A DNA stretch of 44,821 nt from Candolleomyces eurysporus (Eukaryota > Basidiomycota > Agaricomycetes > Agaricales > Psathyrellaceae). Shown here one piece after another: positions 1 to 11,298 of this stretch (positions are counted from its first letter, which is position 1; the number at the start of each line of letters is the position of its first letter). The DNA lies in contig JANBPK010001254.1 of NCBI GenBank assembly GCA_027579435.1, positions 1 to 44,821 of the forward strand, read 5' to 3'. The notes below the pieces were generated by a model. The model did no database searches and was not told the origin of the DNA. It saw only the letters and a program-made list of their open reading frames with translations. Made by a program: the position numbers and the translations under genes.

Positions 1-246
1 AGGTGCAATTGGGAGGTCACCAAATGGGTCCCAAAGATGAAAGGCCTGCTGCTGATGGGGTTGGATGAGCCTAGCTGGATTCAGTTGGTGGATCTGTGGT
101 ATCAGATGGAGGTTAACACTTTTGACATGACTTCTCAACTCACCAAGCTGTATTTGCACCCCCTGGAGTTGTCAAAGTGGGTTGGAACTTGGAAGTACAA
201 TGTAGAACCTCCAATTTTGGATGTGCAGGACTATGTGATGATATGA
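1..246 (+). pseudogene. Left part of interrupted hypothetical ORF (WW..QP family)
   Basis: The frame is open from the window edge to a TGA at 244-246, so the 5' end lies outside. The end of the translation (HPLELSKWVGTW, then PPILDVQDY) resembles the stretch that precedes a WWxxxQP motif in a group of hypothetical proteins I recall from Agaricomycete genomes. That motif is found only 1.28 kb further on, at 1528-1731, in the same orientation. I infer one gene split by an insertion or by decay. No function is known to me. The family assignment rests on memory of the motif and is moderate at best. Confidence 0.4.
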
Positions 247-1527
247 CCGTGTTTTGCTTTTTCATGAATAAATACGCTATTTTATTGAATATATGGTTCA
301 CCATTCAATTAACGGTTGTGTCTAATTTATCTCTACACTACGAAACCCTTCCAGTATTAAGATAACTCACGCGGTGCAAAGGATAACGAAAGAGTGTGTT
401 ACTCTTGGGTTCACAAGAGCTGGAGTCTACTTGAGGACTGCTGACTTAGAGGCGCGCCCGCCATATACCCAAGATTAGGGTTTAGTAAGCTAGCCGGTTG
501 GCGCTGCTTCAGATCAAGTGGCCTACCCTGCAGCTGAACAACCCAATTTCACTACTAAAGCTATAGAGGTGGTTTCCTAGGCACTAAAGGTACCTAACCT
601 CTTGTGCAGCCTCACATTAATCGAGTATATTCAGTGCTAGAGTGGTGGGACGAGTCCCTAAGCACATAAAGAGATGTGCAGCAAGGTTTCGGCACATCAA
701 ACAGCATGATGGCTGGTGCAGCATGAGAAAGGAGCCCAAAATACTCTGAAAGGAAGGTTGTTCATGGAAAGAGATAACCTGGAGGGTGGTCACAAAGGAT
801 TTGCCAAGATAATTCTATTCAATTAACGGAGGTTCAACTCCTCCTCACACGGCTCAAGCAAGGACACACTGAGGCAGCGGTTGGAATAACTGCAGACCAA
901 CCACCCTCGATCAACTTCGGCATCCCACTTGGCATACCAAAAAAAGCAAAAGGAATCTATTAATAGTCACGGTGCAAGCGCAGGAGTGGTGTGGCGGCAC
1001 CTTGGCGTATCCGATACCCTCTTTTATCTCTTTATCTCTCTATCTAGCTAGGGCCTGGGCTCTTTTTATTTATAAATCTTGTGTACACCTATTTACCATG
1101 TTCCAGTGATCGCACAGCTCCAGATAGTATATATATTGGACTCTCTTAGCATAGTTTCCCCTAGAGAATTACTGCTGTTTTATTTGTGTTTACTTTGCGT
1201 TTGCAAGCAACTGGTTTTGTGACTTTTATCTTGCACAGTGTGATACTAAGTAAAGGAAAGATCAAAGCTATAAACATATAACCTTATGGGCTAACTGCAT
1301 GACTATTGAGTACTCCTTGATTACTTGGAATTAGTGTGCACAAGAGAGAGAACTTGTTAATTCTTAATACTCTACACTGCCCCCCCATACTCGCACCCCT
1401 GATTTCAGTGTGGCACGACTACGAAAGGTTTATACATACTACTTACCTCGCATGGCTCAACTGGGAGTTGGTGTTTGGTGTTAGGTTGTGTGTGTTAGTA
1501 GTCTTGCCATACTCGATCACTTCAGCN
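247..1527. other. 1.28-kb stretch separating the two halves of the ORF; possible inserted element
   Basis: No convincing gene. The stretch is AT-rich, with a TATA-like segment (tttataaatct) near 1067-1078 and another AT run near 1128-1136, so a solo LTR or other non-coding insertion is possible. I could not find a clean target duplication or paired TG/CA ends at its borders. An N at 1527 sits at the right border, so that junction is uncertain. Confidence 0.3.
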
Positions 1528-1731
1528 AAACATTGGTTAGCATGGTGGTTGGCAATGCAGCCCATGAGTAGGAGGGTCAGCAGTTGGGATTTACCACTAC
1601 CTTTTGAAGAGTGGATGCATGTGGATATTTCCTGTCTGAGGAAGGTGGGACTCAACAGTCTGGCGGTTCTGTTGGTTGGGTTGAAGTGGTGGGCCGGTCT
1701 ACACGTTGTGGAGATGGTGTGCAGTTGTTGA
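1528..1731 (+). pseudogene. Right part of interrupted hypothetical ORF (WWLAMQP motif)
   Basis: Directly after the N at 1527 the frame reads KHWLAWWLAMQP, then a Ser-Trp-Asp segment, then LRKVGLNSL and LKWWAGL, ending at a TGA at 1729-1731. The tryptophan spacing (WWxxxQP, about 20 residues, LRK.G.N, then WW) matches a recurring domain in hypothetical Agaricomycete proteins often found near transposons. It would continue the open frame at 1-246. The stop soon after the second WW suggests truncation. Function unknown. Confidence 0.4.
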
Positions 1732-3884
1732 TGATTTGCAGAGCTGCTTGGAAGTGTTTGTTAGGTGATTGGCTTCCCACAGTTGAAGTCGGCACTGTAT
1801 CAGACCTGCTCTCCAATATGTTTTTTGCCAATTTTCATAGTCAGCTTTGTGTTGTATTTTTTGTGAGTATTCCCACTTTTTTGAAAGATTTTGCTTACCA
1901 AGCGCTGAGGCACACAGGAACCCAACAGTCATGCTGAAAGAATATGGCAGAGGCAGGGCAGGAATTCTGAGTGATGCACGCTTGGGAGGGGCAGAGATTC
2001 TGATTGATGCGTGCTTGAGACTGACGTGTGTTGGCACAGCGCTGATGGCGCGGTGAGCTGAGACAATGTCACAGTGGACAGCATGATCCGGTGGGTAGCA
2101 TTTTATAAAGAATGTGATTAAAAATAGAAATCTGAATGATCCATCAGTCACCAGGACCTGGTTAAAGCCTGGAATTATGCATAAGTCTGCCCTGGTTCAT
2201 CCTTCAGGATTATGGATCAAAATGGCAGTCCCCCCTCAGGATGGAACATTGTTTTCAGCCAAAGGTTCAACAGCTTCTCTTTATCCCAACAATTTAATCC
2301 TTCTGTTTTCAGATGGATCAATCATAGTGCTTTGATGAGCATAACATTTTCTTTAAGGTATTTGGTGTTTTATTATATGGCCTTGTGGCCTAGAGAGCCT
2401 TAGTTTGCTACCTGTGTATCACCACTTTCTGATTTTCTGTTCAAGGCCAATCACCAAATTCCATGCCTTTCCATTCAGGCAATATTAGCACTTGTTGACT
2501 TAGCAAATTATTCATCAAGTTCTTGGAGCCATCAGTTACCTCATGAAGACTTCTGCCTGGTGAGTGTCAGTGAACCCCCTTGTAGTGTGCACAACTCTCC
2601 CTAGTATCATACTTTGCTAGGCAAGGCATACTAGTTAGGTCTTCATTATTATTGTGGTTGTTTTTAACACATTCACAAGGCCTTCATGAACTTAAAGTAC
2701 CATTGCCAAACCATACTTTATTATTTTCCAATCTCCAGAGAGTTTGCTTAGTTGGAAGTCAGGGACATTCCAACTCTTAGGTTTCACATACTTCCAGAAG
2801 ATTTTATTATATACCCAAGTCATGTTACAGACTAAGATATGGAATGGACTCAGAACAATAGTACTAGTACAAACTAAGTAGCTAACATAGTACTTGACTC
2901 ATTTTTACTGAATTATTGATGGACTATGTGTTTCATAGTAGCTGCACTTTGATATCACACAGCTACTTAGTACTTTTGACTTGATTATTGGACTGCAGGC
3001 TGTAAATGCCCAACAGACTGACTCAATTATGGATTGCAGGCTGTAAAAGCCCTGTACTATATAACTTATTCTCAATGTACTGTAGTTCTTTAGCTTGTTC
3101 TCAAGAATCTACCCTTTGAGCCAAGTAACCAGCCAGCAAATGCTACTACTTGTCATTAAGAAACTCCCAACACACAATCCTTGACTATTTCGCACCAGAA
3201 TCTCCCTCAAATGCCAACAAGGCCATCAGTATTGAATACTCTTCTCTCACTCCACCTTCCTCAGACCCGCCAACACCCTAATCCTCAAAACCCACCTCAA
3301 TACTTTGGTCAACACCATTGGCTGGGACATTCATCTAACAACTCACCATGGGCAATATCTTTTATTCTGTTGAATCCCCAATGTGTCCTGATCATTCAAA
3401 GAGACGGTATCCTTTTGACTGCCTGAGGAGCTCTACAACAAATCCTCTGGTACAAAGATGATGTGGTACTCATTTTCTGAACAACCTATACTTGAGTGCC
3501 TCATGCATAACAAGTCAATTCCAAGGCATTTTTGACTTGGGTACTATGGGGTTCTTTTGTGTGCCAAGACAATGCTTCAAGCATCTGCAGTCATCACTCT
3601 GGCTGCTGTTTTCCACTGCTGCTCTAGTTCCAGTCAAAAATGCCTCAGAGCTCACCATGCCATGCATTGGCCACTTCAGACAGGTTTGTGAACTTTACAA
3701 ACAACTTCACAAATTTTAGACAAAATTGCCATTGCCTCTTATCATACCAGCCACCTGTGGCTGACCTTGACCTCTCTATATAGATCCCACTGCCTGTACC
3801 TAGCCTCTCCAGGCTTGTTCTGGTCATTTATACATTGTCTCCTTGTCTCTTTGTTGGTTTCCTGACACATTCCCAGAATATGGA
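1732..3884. other. Gene-poor AT-rich stretch
   Basis: No frame here shows a recognisable domain or a consistent splice pattern. A short imperfect direct repeat with gatgcacgcttg and gatgcgtgcttg lies near 1970-2020. Open frames at 2114-2335, 3181-3426 and 3492-3719 have no motif I recognise and I do not call them genes. Confidence 0.4.
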
Positions 3885-4485
3885 TAATTACTTGTATGCT
3901 CAGTGGACAGGAAACAAGTGCAACACTGGAGATAATTTTGCAGGAATGGGAAGGATTGTGTATGGTTAAGTATTTGCACGCACAGGCCATCAAGGCTATT
4001 CACCTGAAGGACATGAAGGAGCTGTTGCATTGGCATTGAGATTTAGGAGATGTAACATGATATGATAAATACATCCAAAATGCAAGACACAGGGAGAATA
4101 AACCAAAAAGTAGAAAAGAAAAGATAGGAATGAGAAGCAGATGTAGGCATCCAATCCAATTTGGCCAGGCTTTAAATGAAAAAGAAGGTGTGAACTGGAT
4201 TGAGTCTAGAACATGATGTAATGAATAATTGAAAGTGTGGATGTTTGATTAGAAGAAAGGGAACACACATAGTAGGGTCTGGTAGATTGTGTATCAAGCA
4301 TTTTGACTGTGCTGATCATTCCTTTACCTCTTCAACTGTGATCTAGCATCAATAGAATTCAATGAAAGATAGAGCAGATGGTACACACATCTTGACTTGT
4401 GGAGAAATGGGTCTGAAATAGAATCCCATGCCTGAAGTTGTTGCATGAAAAGCCTCAGGCTTTTCTAAAAAGTGGATAGGCTAAA

Positions 4486-4980
4486 TGGCAAGAAATTCAG
4501 GGTCATGAGAAAGCAAACTTACATCCTATACAGCAGAAGGGTTGAATGGCAAGAAATTCGGGTTCATGAGGAAGCAGACTTACNNNCTATACAACAGATG
4601 AGCTGAATGNCAAGAAATTCAGGTNCATGAGGAAGCAGACTTACTTGCTATNCAACAGANNACNCTGAATGACAAGAAATTCAGGTTCATGAGGAAGCAG
4701 ACTTACTCGCTATACAACAGATGAGCTGAATGGCAAGAAATTCACATTTATGAGGAAGCACTTACATACTATGCAAGAGTTCAGCTGAACAGCAAGAAAT
4801 TCAGGTCTCTGAGACAGCAGACTTACAATCTATACAACAGATGAGCAGAATGGTGAGAAGTCCACAAAGAAGTAGACTTACTTGCTATACAACCGACGAG
4901 CTAAATGGCAAGAAATTCAGGTTCATAAGCGGACTTACTTCCTGTACAACAGATAAACTGAGTGGCAAGAAATTCAACCA
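4486..4980 (-). repeat. 61-bp minisatellite, copy A array (about 8 units)
   Basis: Tandem units of about 61 bp contain the recurring words caagaaattcagg, ttcatgaggaagcagactta and ctatacaacagatgagctg. About eight units are visible, with several Ns between 4584 and 4663. Read on the minus strand, each unit contains GTAAG and, in most units, an AG-ending acceptor-like word (CCATTCAG in the consensus) 42 nt later, followed by 19 nt before the next GTAAG. The array begins about 230 bp past the stop codon of the minus-strand ULD gene, on that gene's 3' side. Confidence 0.9.
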
Positions 4981-5206
4981 AATAGACATACGGTCTATCC
5001 GGTCAAAATGTTTGCAGCCAAGATCATTTAGATGCACATCCAAGGAGACATTGATGTCGATACATTCAAGTCACATTGTCAAATCCGCAGAGTCGATGAA
5101 CGAGTGTTAAATCATCCAATGTTCTTCTGTTAGTGCGAAAGGCTTCATGGGAAACTGCACATTGCACCCACCACGATCTCGCTGGTTCTCAGGTGACGAA
5201 AGTGGA

Positions 5207-6204
5207 TTACTTCGTGCCCTTCCTGGCTCGGACTGTCATATTCGTAATCCAGCTCGGATGGGAGCGTAAACCGGGTTTGACACCCTCGACTGCCACCTCG
5301 ATGCTTAGCACTGCGTACGCTTTGGTTAAGACGAAGTATGTCTTGAAATTACGCACCAAACAAACCACCCTTGGTCAGAATACGTCCCAAGTTTTGTCTT
5401 TCCACATTTTGGACATGTGGCCGTTTCCGCAAAACCCTTCACATATTCCCGCTTTACCAACATGCTCATTACCAGCTCCTTTCCCACCAATACATCACTC
5501 CAATCCCGAGGATCGAGCAGGCTCCCGTCTAGACGCGTGATACCATACCGCTTCTCGACGACACGCCTCTCACCTACCTTTCCTCTGAAATGCTTGCCCA
5601 AGATATCGTGCAGGTCCTGCGATGTCAAGCTTAGTCAAACGCACGTCGCAAAAGGAAGGTTTGGACGGAACCCCGAAATCATTTCTTACCTCGTACATGG
5701 TGACGATCGACCAAGGGAGAGTGAAAGTTTCGCCGAGCGCGTCCGTGATGGTCACCGCGTTCGCATTGCTGAAGCCCACACCTTGAGGCAACTTCTTTTC
5801 GATACGTTGAACGGTGCGTAACAGCTCTGCTGCCTCCCGATCTATGACAAATTTGGTGCTCTTTCATGTAGGAGCACAATCTACTACCGAAAGGTGACTC
5901 ACATTCTGCCGAGTTGTTATAGTAGTTAACCTGGTTGCCTGCCACGTTATTGACTGTTATGCTGTCAATAGCGGCATTGTTGCTATTCGACAATATCTGA
6001 ACGCCGCTCGGTGCAGGCTCTAACGATGATGGCCTTGTCAACCAGCCTGTCGCTGCAGACAAACGACTCACGCTCGTCTCCACTGGGTGAATTACCAGCC
6101 TCCTTGGCCCGTCGTAGCTTCAGAAAACCTCGGCGCAACAGCGAGAGGAAAGCCATGCACAAGTTCTGGCCCTTGTTCGGAGGTGAATTGCCAGGGCGAT
6201 CCAT
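5207..6204 (-). CDS. ULD (ubiquitin-like domain) hypothetical protein, copy A
   Basis: A five-exon model closes exactly: 6072-6204, 5903-6019, 5690-5841, 5357-5616, 5207-5303 (759 nt, 252 aa), with introns of 52, 61, 73 and 53 nt. The N-terminal 40 or so residues are basic and amphipathic (FLSLLRRGFLKLRR). Residues about 61-75 carry SITVNNVAGNQVNYY, a motif I associate with Agaricomycete ULD proteins. The ULD-like domain starts near residue 112 (AVTITDALGETFTLPW) and continues after the third intron as DLHDILGKHFRGKVGE, ending around residue 195. A CPKC pair sits at 202-205 and the tail is basic. No enzymatic residues are apparent; a binding or sensing role is only a guess. Copy B at 16563-17552 keeps the same structure with many substitutions, which supports a real gene. 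The minisatellite lies just downstream. Confidence 0.78.
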
Positions 6205-7899
6205 GTCAAGACGGCGGCTCGATGGTCGAGGAAGAGAAAAGAGACACTTGGGGGAAGCGGAAAAGCAAGAGAAAGGATTGTGACGAAGGGTCGGTGTCAG
6301 GCACGAGATAGTCTGTAGGTGATATGCACAGCCGTTCGATAGATCGAGTAGTTGGGCGCTTATCGCACGATTCGGACTGCGATAAGACTAATCGGATGTT
6401 CCAGAGTTTCGGTACTGTGTCCACGGGGACGAGAACGACTGACTGGTCTATTCATTCTATTTGCTTGATCAGGTATACATACATCGTGAAAGCCCTCATG
6501 TTCCCAATCGAGGGTCATGTGAAACACAGACGAGGCAAACCTCGAGGCCTGGTGCCATTCCACAGACATTGAGACTTCCTGATGCCCGGTGGCCACATCC
6601 GGCGAGGTCTCCATGTATCGAATGGCTCGGCGCTCCTCAAGTGCGAAGACTAGTACGCGAATGGAAGGCCTCCCCGCCAGACGATAACGGAGCCCGCGAG
6701 AAAGAGTCGACGGTAACAAGCCAACCCATGTGAGGATACCAAATGCGGTCAAAGGAATTTGTACTAGATTGGAAGGATCGTCGGCGAGGAGTGCAAGTGA
6801 GTAGACTCGATGAAAGGAGTGATCGAGCAACCGATAGTAAGGGCAAAGAGAGGAGAGTTTCAGTCCCTAGGAAGCGCCCGTCGGGACCGAGAGGGAATAA
6901 CGGACCTCTATGCCGCTCACCCTGTCATTCTGTTTGCAGACGGAAGCAAAAGAGGCGGCGGAACAGTTCAGTTGTACGGAGTTGGCACCGAGTTCATCAC
7001 TCGCCAGGGGAACTACCCAAAAGGGGAGATAGGTGTGGTATACAGAGTTGGGGGGAAGCGGGGATGAGGCCAGGCAGACGCTGACCGCCGGATCATCATC
7101 GTATGAGGTCAGAGCGGTGTAAGTTGTGGCCTCGCGTGATTCCTTTATCATGGCAATCGAACCGGTGTTTCCAGCGGGAGAGGCTAGCACCTAATTGCAC
7201 CGACCGTGCTTCCACCTGCAACCCAAGAGGCCATGCACACACTAGGCCACGGTGAGAACAGTGCAGAGCGCAATCGGAAGACTTACGATGAGAGTCAGGT
7301 CTCCAGCTAGAGCATACCCAGTCCGATCCGGCTCCCAATGTATCCCATTCCCATCCCGGGACCGACTTTGGTCGGTGGCGCTTGGTGTCCGGTGCGGTAC
7401 CCACACTTTTGCCGGCCGAAAAATCCGGTCTACTGTTTGTCAGATAGGATGAATTTGAAGAGAGAAAGAAGGCACGCACACTGACGCGTCGAGTCGTTCC
7501 GAGGCGGCAGCGGCAGTGGAAAATGCCTGCGGGGAATTGTTTGCGCGTGTTCCAAAACCAAACCCGCCGGCAGATATCTCCCGCAAGTGCCGTCGCTCTT
7601 GACTGGTACGTGAGGCGTCCACTGAATATTACTTTCACGCGATCTTGCTAGACCTGACGTAGGCTGTGACACCACTTCTCCACGCAAATATCATTCCCGG
7701 GACGAACCCAACAAAGAGACTTGNCCCCCTGGTCGCTATCGCACGCGCCGTGCGTCCCCTCAGCTGAACCATCTCGCCACCGATCGCGCCCTCCTCCACA
7801 TATAGCGGTCTCTGTGCTCGAAATCACCGTCCTGCCCTCATCCCTCTCTCCCGGTGTCTCCACCTCATCGATCACTCATAGCAACGCCATCCTCCACCG
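6205..7899. other. Region upstream of ULD gene A; no confident gene
   Basis: This stretch is conserved in copy B (17553-19290), but the open frames are not kept in phase between the copies, so most of it is probably promoter and decayed sequence. On the minus strand at about 6870-7690, fragments suggest a transmembrane-type protein: a Gly-rich hydrophobic piece, then a tail with TALTSYDDDPAVSVCL. Frames and splice sites do not agree between copies. I call no gene. Confidence 0.3.
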
Positions 7900-9156
7900 A
7901 TTAACCAACTCCAGAATCTACCGCTCGGCCGTAGACGACGGCTCCCTCTACACTCTCCTTTTCTTCAAGCTTCGAGTCCCATTCCTCTGAGAAGAGCGAG
8001 AACTTCTACGCCTACCCACCGATCGCCCCGCATTCATCAACGCAGCTACAGGGGATAGACTTTCCAGAGAAGAATTGAAAGCATTGCTGTTGAAATTGGG
8101 ATTGGGACTTTGTGACCTAATCGTCCATCCCTCTCTCCAGCGGTGCAAAACTACTAGTATGCGTCCTATCGGGAGACAACGTCGTCATGATATTCAGCCT
8201 GGATTTGCTATCTTGGCCATTCATGCTGTTGGGTGAGTCTACGCTTGCTCGCCCGCACCATCGATTCTATCCTAAGCTGATCTCTCTTCCTAGCGCTGTC
8301 GTGGCTGGACTCAAGATCGCTCCCGCGACCAGCGCCTCTCTCAAACTCTCTTATCGGTCGACGACAGGAAAGCATGTATGCCCCGTCGTTGCCCCGTCTC
8401 TCCGTCGCAGTCGAGATGTCCGCCGGCATCCTCAAGGTCCCTGAACCCGGACTCGTGCACGTATCTGGGTCATGGATAGATTGTAGGATTAGGATTAGGC
8501 TATTGCGATTCAGAGCATCGACAGATAGGGCGTTCGCTGGGATTCGGGAAGTTGGAGACTGAGGAGAGATTCGCTGAAGCCCAGGGCGGATGGGACGGTA
8601 TACATTTGCTGCAGCTCTGCTACAACTGTGAGTTTGTCGTCCTAATCTTGCGTTCTCTGATGCGATGTCTGCATAGAGAAAATCTAAAGGCATCGTAGTA
8701 TGGATCACGCCTCGCCCCGTTGAAGCCGGTTCGACCAACAGATACCTGGGAGTCGTCTCATCAAGCGGCAGGCTCCATCTTCGAAATGGCTTGGGAGCTC
8801 TCAAATTGACCCGGACAAGAACTGACGTCTCGTTGGCTCTTTTACCATTCTACCGCATCATCGGTTCGTCTTTATGTCTCATTGCTGTCTTCTCCAGCGC
8901 AAAGCGTTGCTTATTGATGTGGTTTCCAACGACAGGACTCATCGCAAATCTCCACCACAGTTTCTATCTGGGATTGCCGACAGTTATCCTCACATTTCGG
9001 GCAGACGGTGTTCTGTCAGGCGATAGAATATGAAGAGTCACGATGGCCATGATCGTACCTCCAATCTTACTAGTTTTAGCCTAGCACCCAGGTGAGCAGT
9101 TTTTCTGTTTTCGCATGTTCGAAAGCTCGTACCCCAAGTACGACGAACTGACAATA
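7900..9156 (+). pseudogene. 4-coumarate:CoA-ligase-like pseudogene, copy A, 5' part
   Basis: The order of fragments matches the N-terminal half of acyl-CoA synthetases of the 4CL type: DRPAFINAATGDRLSREEL (near 8014), VVMIFSLDLLSWPFMLL (near 8180-8231), a 61-nt intron at 8233-8293, AVVAGLKIAP, DGTVYICCSSATT (8587-8627, the P-loop-like YSSGTTGKPKG motif interrupted by a 49-nt intron at 8628-8676 and continuing as KSKGIVV), SLALLPFYRIIG (compare LPFYHIYG), LGLPTVIL and IVPPILLVLA. Lesions: TGA at 7988-7990 where copy B has CGA, a frameshift near 8150 and a TAG at 9082-9084, the last two shared with copy B. The gene is then split by a 1.5-kb insert and resumes at 10694. These enzymes normally join CoA to carboxylic acids using ATP; this copy cannot encode one. 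Confidence 0.8.
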
Positions 9157-10150
9157 CAAGATATTTGGGCCGCCGCGTCAGCCTAGCTCGCTCTGCGAGC
9201 CATAATCCTGGTTTTTTTACACAATGCTGAATTCGAGTTTCAACGCGGTGTTGACAGAAAGACAAAGAAGCCGCCGTGCCACGCCATTCTCATTGCGACA
9301 AGCCTCAGGTGGCACCTCATGCCTCCCAATGGCCCACCAGTGTAGCCCCGACGATGTGACGACATAGAAATTATGAAATGTGTGCGTCACTCAGAACATG
9401 CACACACCTCTGTCCGCCGCTCTTCGCTTTCTCACTGCAGCTTTCTCCATGGTTCTATTTTTACACTGCTTGTATAACTTGTATAGCCTCTTATTTCTGT
9501 TTTCTTGGGCTGGAGCACGCGCCGTCTTCTAGAGATGGACGAATTTCTTGATTTTGGAGCAGACAGAGCATTTCTTGTGACCCTGACAGCGTGTACAGCG
9601 CGATGTCTGGGTAGGATCACTATCAAGTGCGTCTCTCAGTGTCAGAGTCTCGCAAAGGGAGCATTTCAGCTAGCGGGGAGTCTTATACAAAGGCGCTAAG
9701 GCTGTTGAGCTGGGCCGGCATCTGGGATCGAGTCCCTTCGATTATATTGGGCCAATATCATTCTGTGACATTGGTCTCTAGTGCATACCTCCGATCTCCG
9801 AGTGTAGGTCAAATTGCTTGCTAACCGCCTAGGAGCTCCTCCTCTCGGAGTCTGGAGCATGGTGAAATGGGAGAAAAGCAAGCAACGCGGAGACGCGTCG
9901 GCCGCGCCTGCTGGCTACCTCGTCGCGCAATTCCTCTATTCAGGACATCATTTGACGCGACCTTTTTTGATATTTGTATACTATATTGTTCCTTGAGTCT
10001 ATCTACTGCGTTTTACTTGAATCCAGGTCGAAAACAAAGAACAATGGCGTCGGTAAGTTGCCAGGACCCAGGGGGGGTATTACGATTTGTCTTTGTTTGG
10101 CTCCGCCAAAAGTTTGGGCCCAACCCCCTTACAAATATTCACCTCATGCA

Positions 10151-10665
10151 GCTAGAGTGGTGCATGAAAAGACGGTAACTATCCATGAGCTAGAGGTGCA
10201 GATTTGAGGGTAGTTACCCTTGCACCACAATCCCCCAACTCCGCGCGCTTGCGCGCGGCTTAGGGTTCGGGTTTTAGGGTTCGGTTAGGGATCAGGGTTC
10301 GGTTAGGGTTAGGTTAGGGGTTAGGGCCAGGTATATCAATTTTCTGCGCCAAAGGCGCAGCCCTTCGGGCCAGTCATTTTTGGTCCTGGAATAGACGTAG
10401 CTTTAATTCTGTAAAATTTCAAGTAATTTTAGGGTAGTTTACACAGGGGAGACAAGAGATAGAACTTGTTGCCTTGTATGTTTTCCGTTGCAAATTAATT
10501 GTTGACATTTGACATGTCACAGTGATTGACAGTTAGATAGCGCAAAGTGGTGCAAATTAGCGTCTGGGGTGGTGCAAATTACCGTCCGGGGGTGGTGCAA
10601 TAGTTACCATCAATTCTGCACCTCTCACTTAAGGATAGTTACCCTCAATTCTGCACCATTCTAGC
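10151..10665. mobile_element. Non-autonomous TIR element (about 515 bp) with long inverted termini
   Basis: The left end (10151-10228) begins GCTAGAGTGGTGCA. The right end (10592-10665), read as reverse complement, begins GCTAGAATGGTGCA, and the two stay alignable for about 75 bp (GGTAACTATCC, then AGAGGTGCAGA, then a closing TTGCACCAC). Near the right end a GTGGTGCAA word recurs three times. The interior holds the telomere-like tract but no coding sequence. It is nested in the larger copy-A insert. Size, long TIRs and lack of ORFs fit a MITE or foldback-type element. I could not define a target duplication. Confidence 0.7.
10258..10327 (+). repeat. Telomere-like TTAGGG tract inside the TIR element
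   Basis: TTAGGG occurs about seven times over about 70 bp, separated by variants such as ttcggg, ttcgg and atcagg. The canonical fungal telomere repeat is TTAGGG. The tract is interstitial, degenerate and flanked by element sequence, so it is not a chromosome end. It is preceded by a gcgcgcttgcgcgc palindromic stretch. Confidence 0.85.
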
Positions 10666-10693
10666 ATAATCGGCTGAAAGATTGCTCGCAATA

Positions 10694-10903
10694 ATCCTCA
10701 TAGCTACGACTGAGTGCAACTTCGGTTCCTTGCAAACCTTCATATCCGGTGCCGCACCTCTCTCCCATGCACTCATTCACAATGTTGAAGAGAAATTCAT
10801 ACAACTTGAGTCGAGTCCAATTATCCTCAACACGTATGGAACTGCAGAGACAACCCAAGCTGTGGCCGTCGTACCTCTATCTCAAGTAGTCTCTTTTATT
10901 TGA
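10694..10903 (+). pseudogene. 4-coumarate:CoA-ligase-like pseudogene, copy A, 3' part
   Basis: The frame reads TFISGAAPLSHALIHNVEEKF, then IILNTYGTAETTQ, which matches the SGAAPL and YGMTETT motifs in the middle of adenylate-forming enzymes. It continues the fragment that stops at 9156. Homology ends just after the YGTAETT motif, so the C-terminal lid domain is absent in both duplicate copies. ORC3-like sequence follows almost directly on the opposite strand. The frame stops at 10901-10903. Confidence 0.8.
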
Positions 10904-11029
10904 AAAGATGTATGCCTTTGTAGTAATGATTTAGTGTAGGCGATTAGTTGCCCTGTTAACTACAATCAACTACTCGTTGTTAATATCATACACTGTCCTC
11001 ACAACATGATCCACCCTCCTCTTTGTGTG

Positions 11030-11298
11030 TAGTGATCAACACAGGTTACTGGCGGGTAACTTCAGGCCAACCCGTACCCATACCCACAGGTAATCCGCTC
11101 AAAACGAGCCCAAAAACAGCCCAAACAGGTTAGAAGTGGGCAAGATATGAGCAATTTATTTAAATCACTCATATCTCAGTCATTTCTTGACCGTTTGAGC
11201 CATATAAAGGCTCGTTTTGAAGCTCGTGGGTAGGGCTATATTGATCTGTACCCGTACCCGTTTATCCGGCAGGTAAGCCTTACCCGTGGTGAACACTA
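11030..11298. mobile_element. 269-bp hAT-type MITE in ORC3-like copy A
   Basis: Exact 8-bp direct repeats TTTGTGTG flank it (11022-11029 and 11299-11306). The ends are imperfect inverted repeats: TAGTGATCAACACAGGTTA on the left, and TAGTGTTCACCACGGGTAA as reverse complement of the right end, four mismatches in 19. Copy B shows the empty site (ttcgtgta, once) at about 20856-20863. An 8-bp duplication and TAGTG-type ends fit the hAT superfamily. No ORF is present, so the element is non-autonomous. Confidence 0.9.

Larger units (their letters stand above)
9157..10688. mobile_element. 1.53-kb insert present only in copy A
   Basis: Copy B runs uninterrupted from gaactgacgata into taatcctcgtag, whereas copy A has 1.53 kb at this point. 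The pentamer CAATA lies at both borders (9152-9156 and 10689-10693), consistent with a 5-bp target duplication, although copy B differs slightly there. The insert contains the TIR element at 10151-10665. The rest (9157-10150) shows no gene I recognise. A deletion from copy B is the alternative, but the insert interrupts the ligase coding sequence, which favours insertion. Confidence 0.65.

Noticed and set aside
247..1527. Solo LTR with TG/CA ends
   Set aside because: TATA-like sequence is present, but no matching 5-bp duplication or paired termini could be found, and an N blurs the right border.
5679..6083. Overlapping minus-strand frame inside ULD gene A
   Set aside because: It reads through intron 2 in the wrong phase; the spliced model explains the conserved domain.
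7096..7638. 180-codon minus-strand frame upstream of ULD gene A
   Set aside because: The frame is not maintained in copy B at 18472-19020 after comparing indels; kept only as a possible decayed membrane-protein gene.
10258..10327. Telomere-like tract considered as a true chromosome end
   Set aside because: Degenerate, only about 70 bp, and flanked on both sides by the inverted termini of an element.
7900..10903. A working phenylpropanoid or secondary-metabolite ligase gene
   Set aside because: Stops, a frameshift, a large insert and a missing C-terminal domain.
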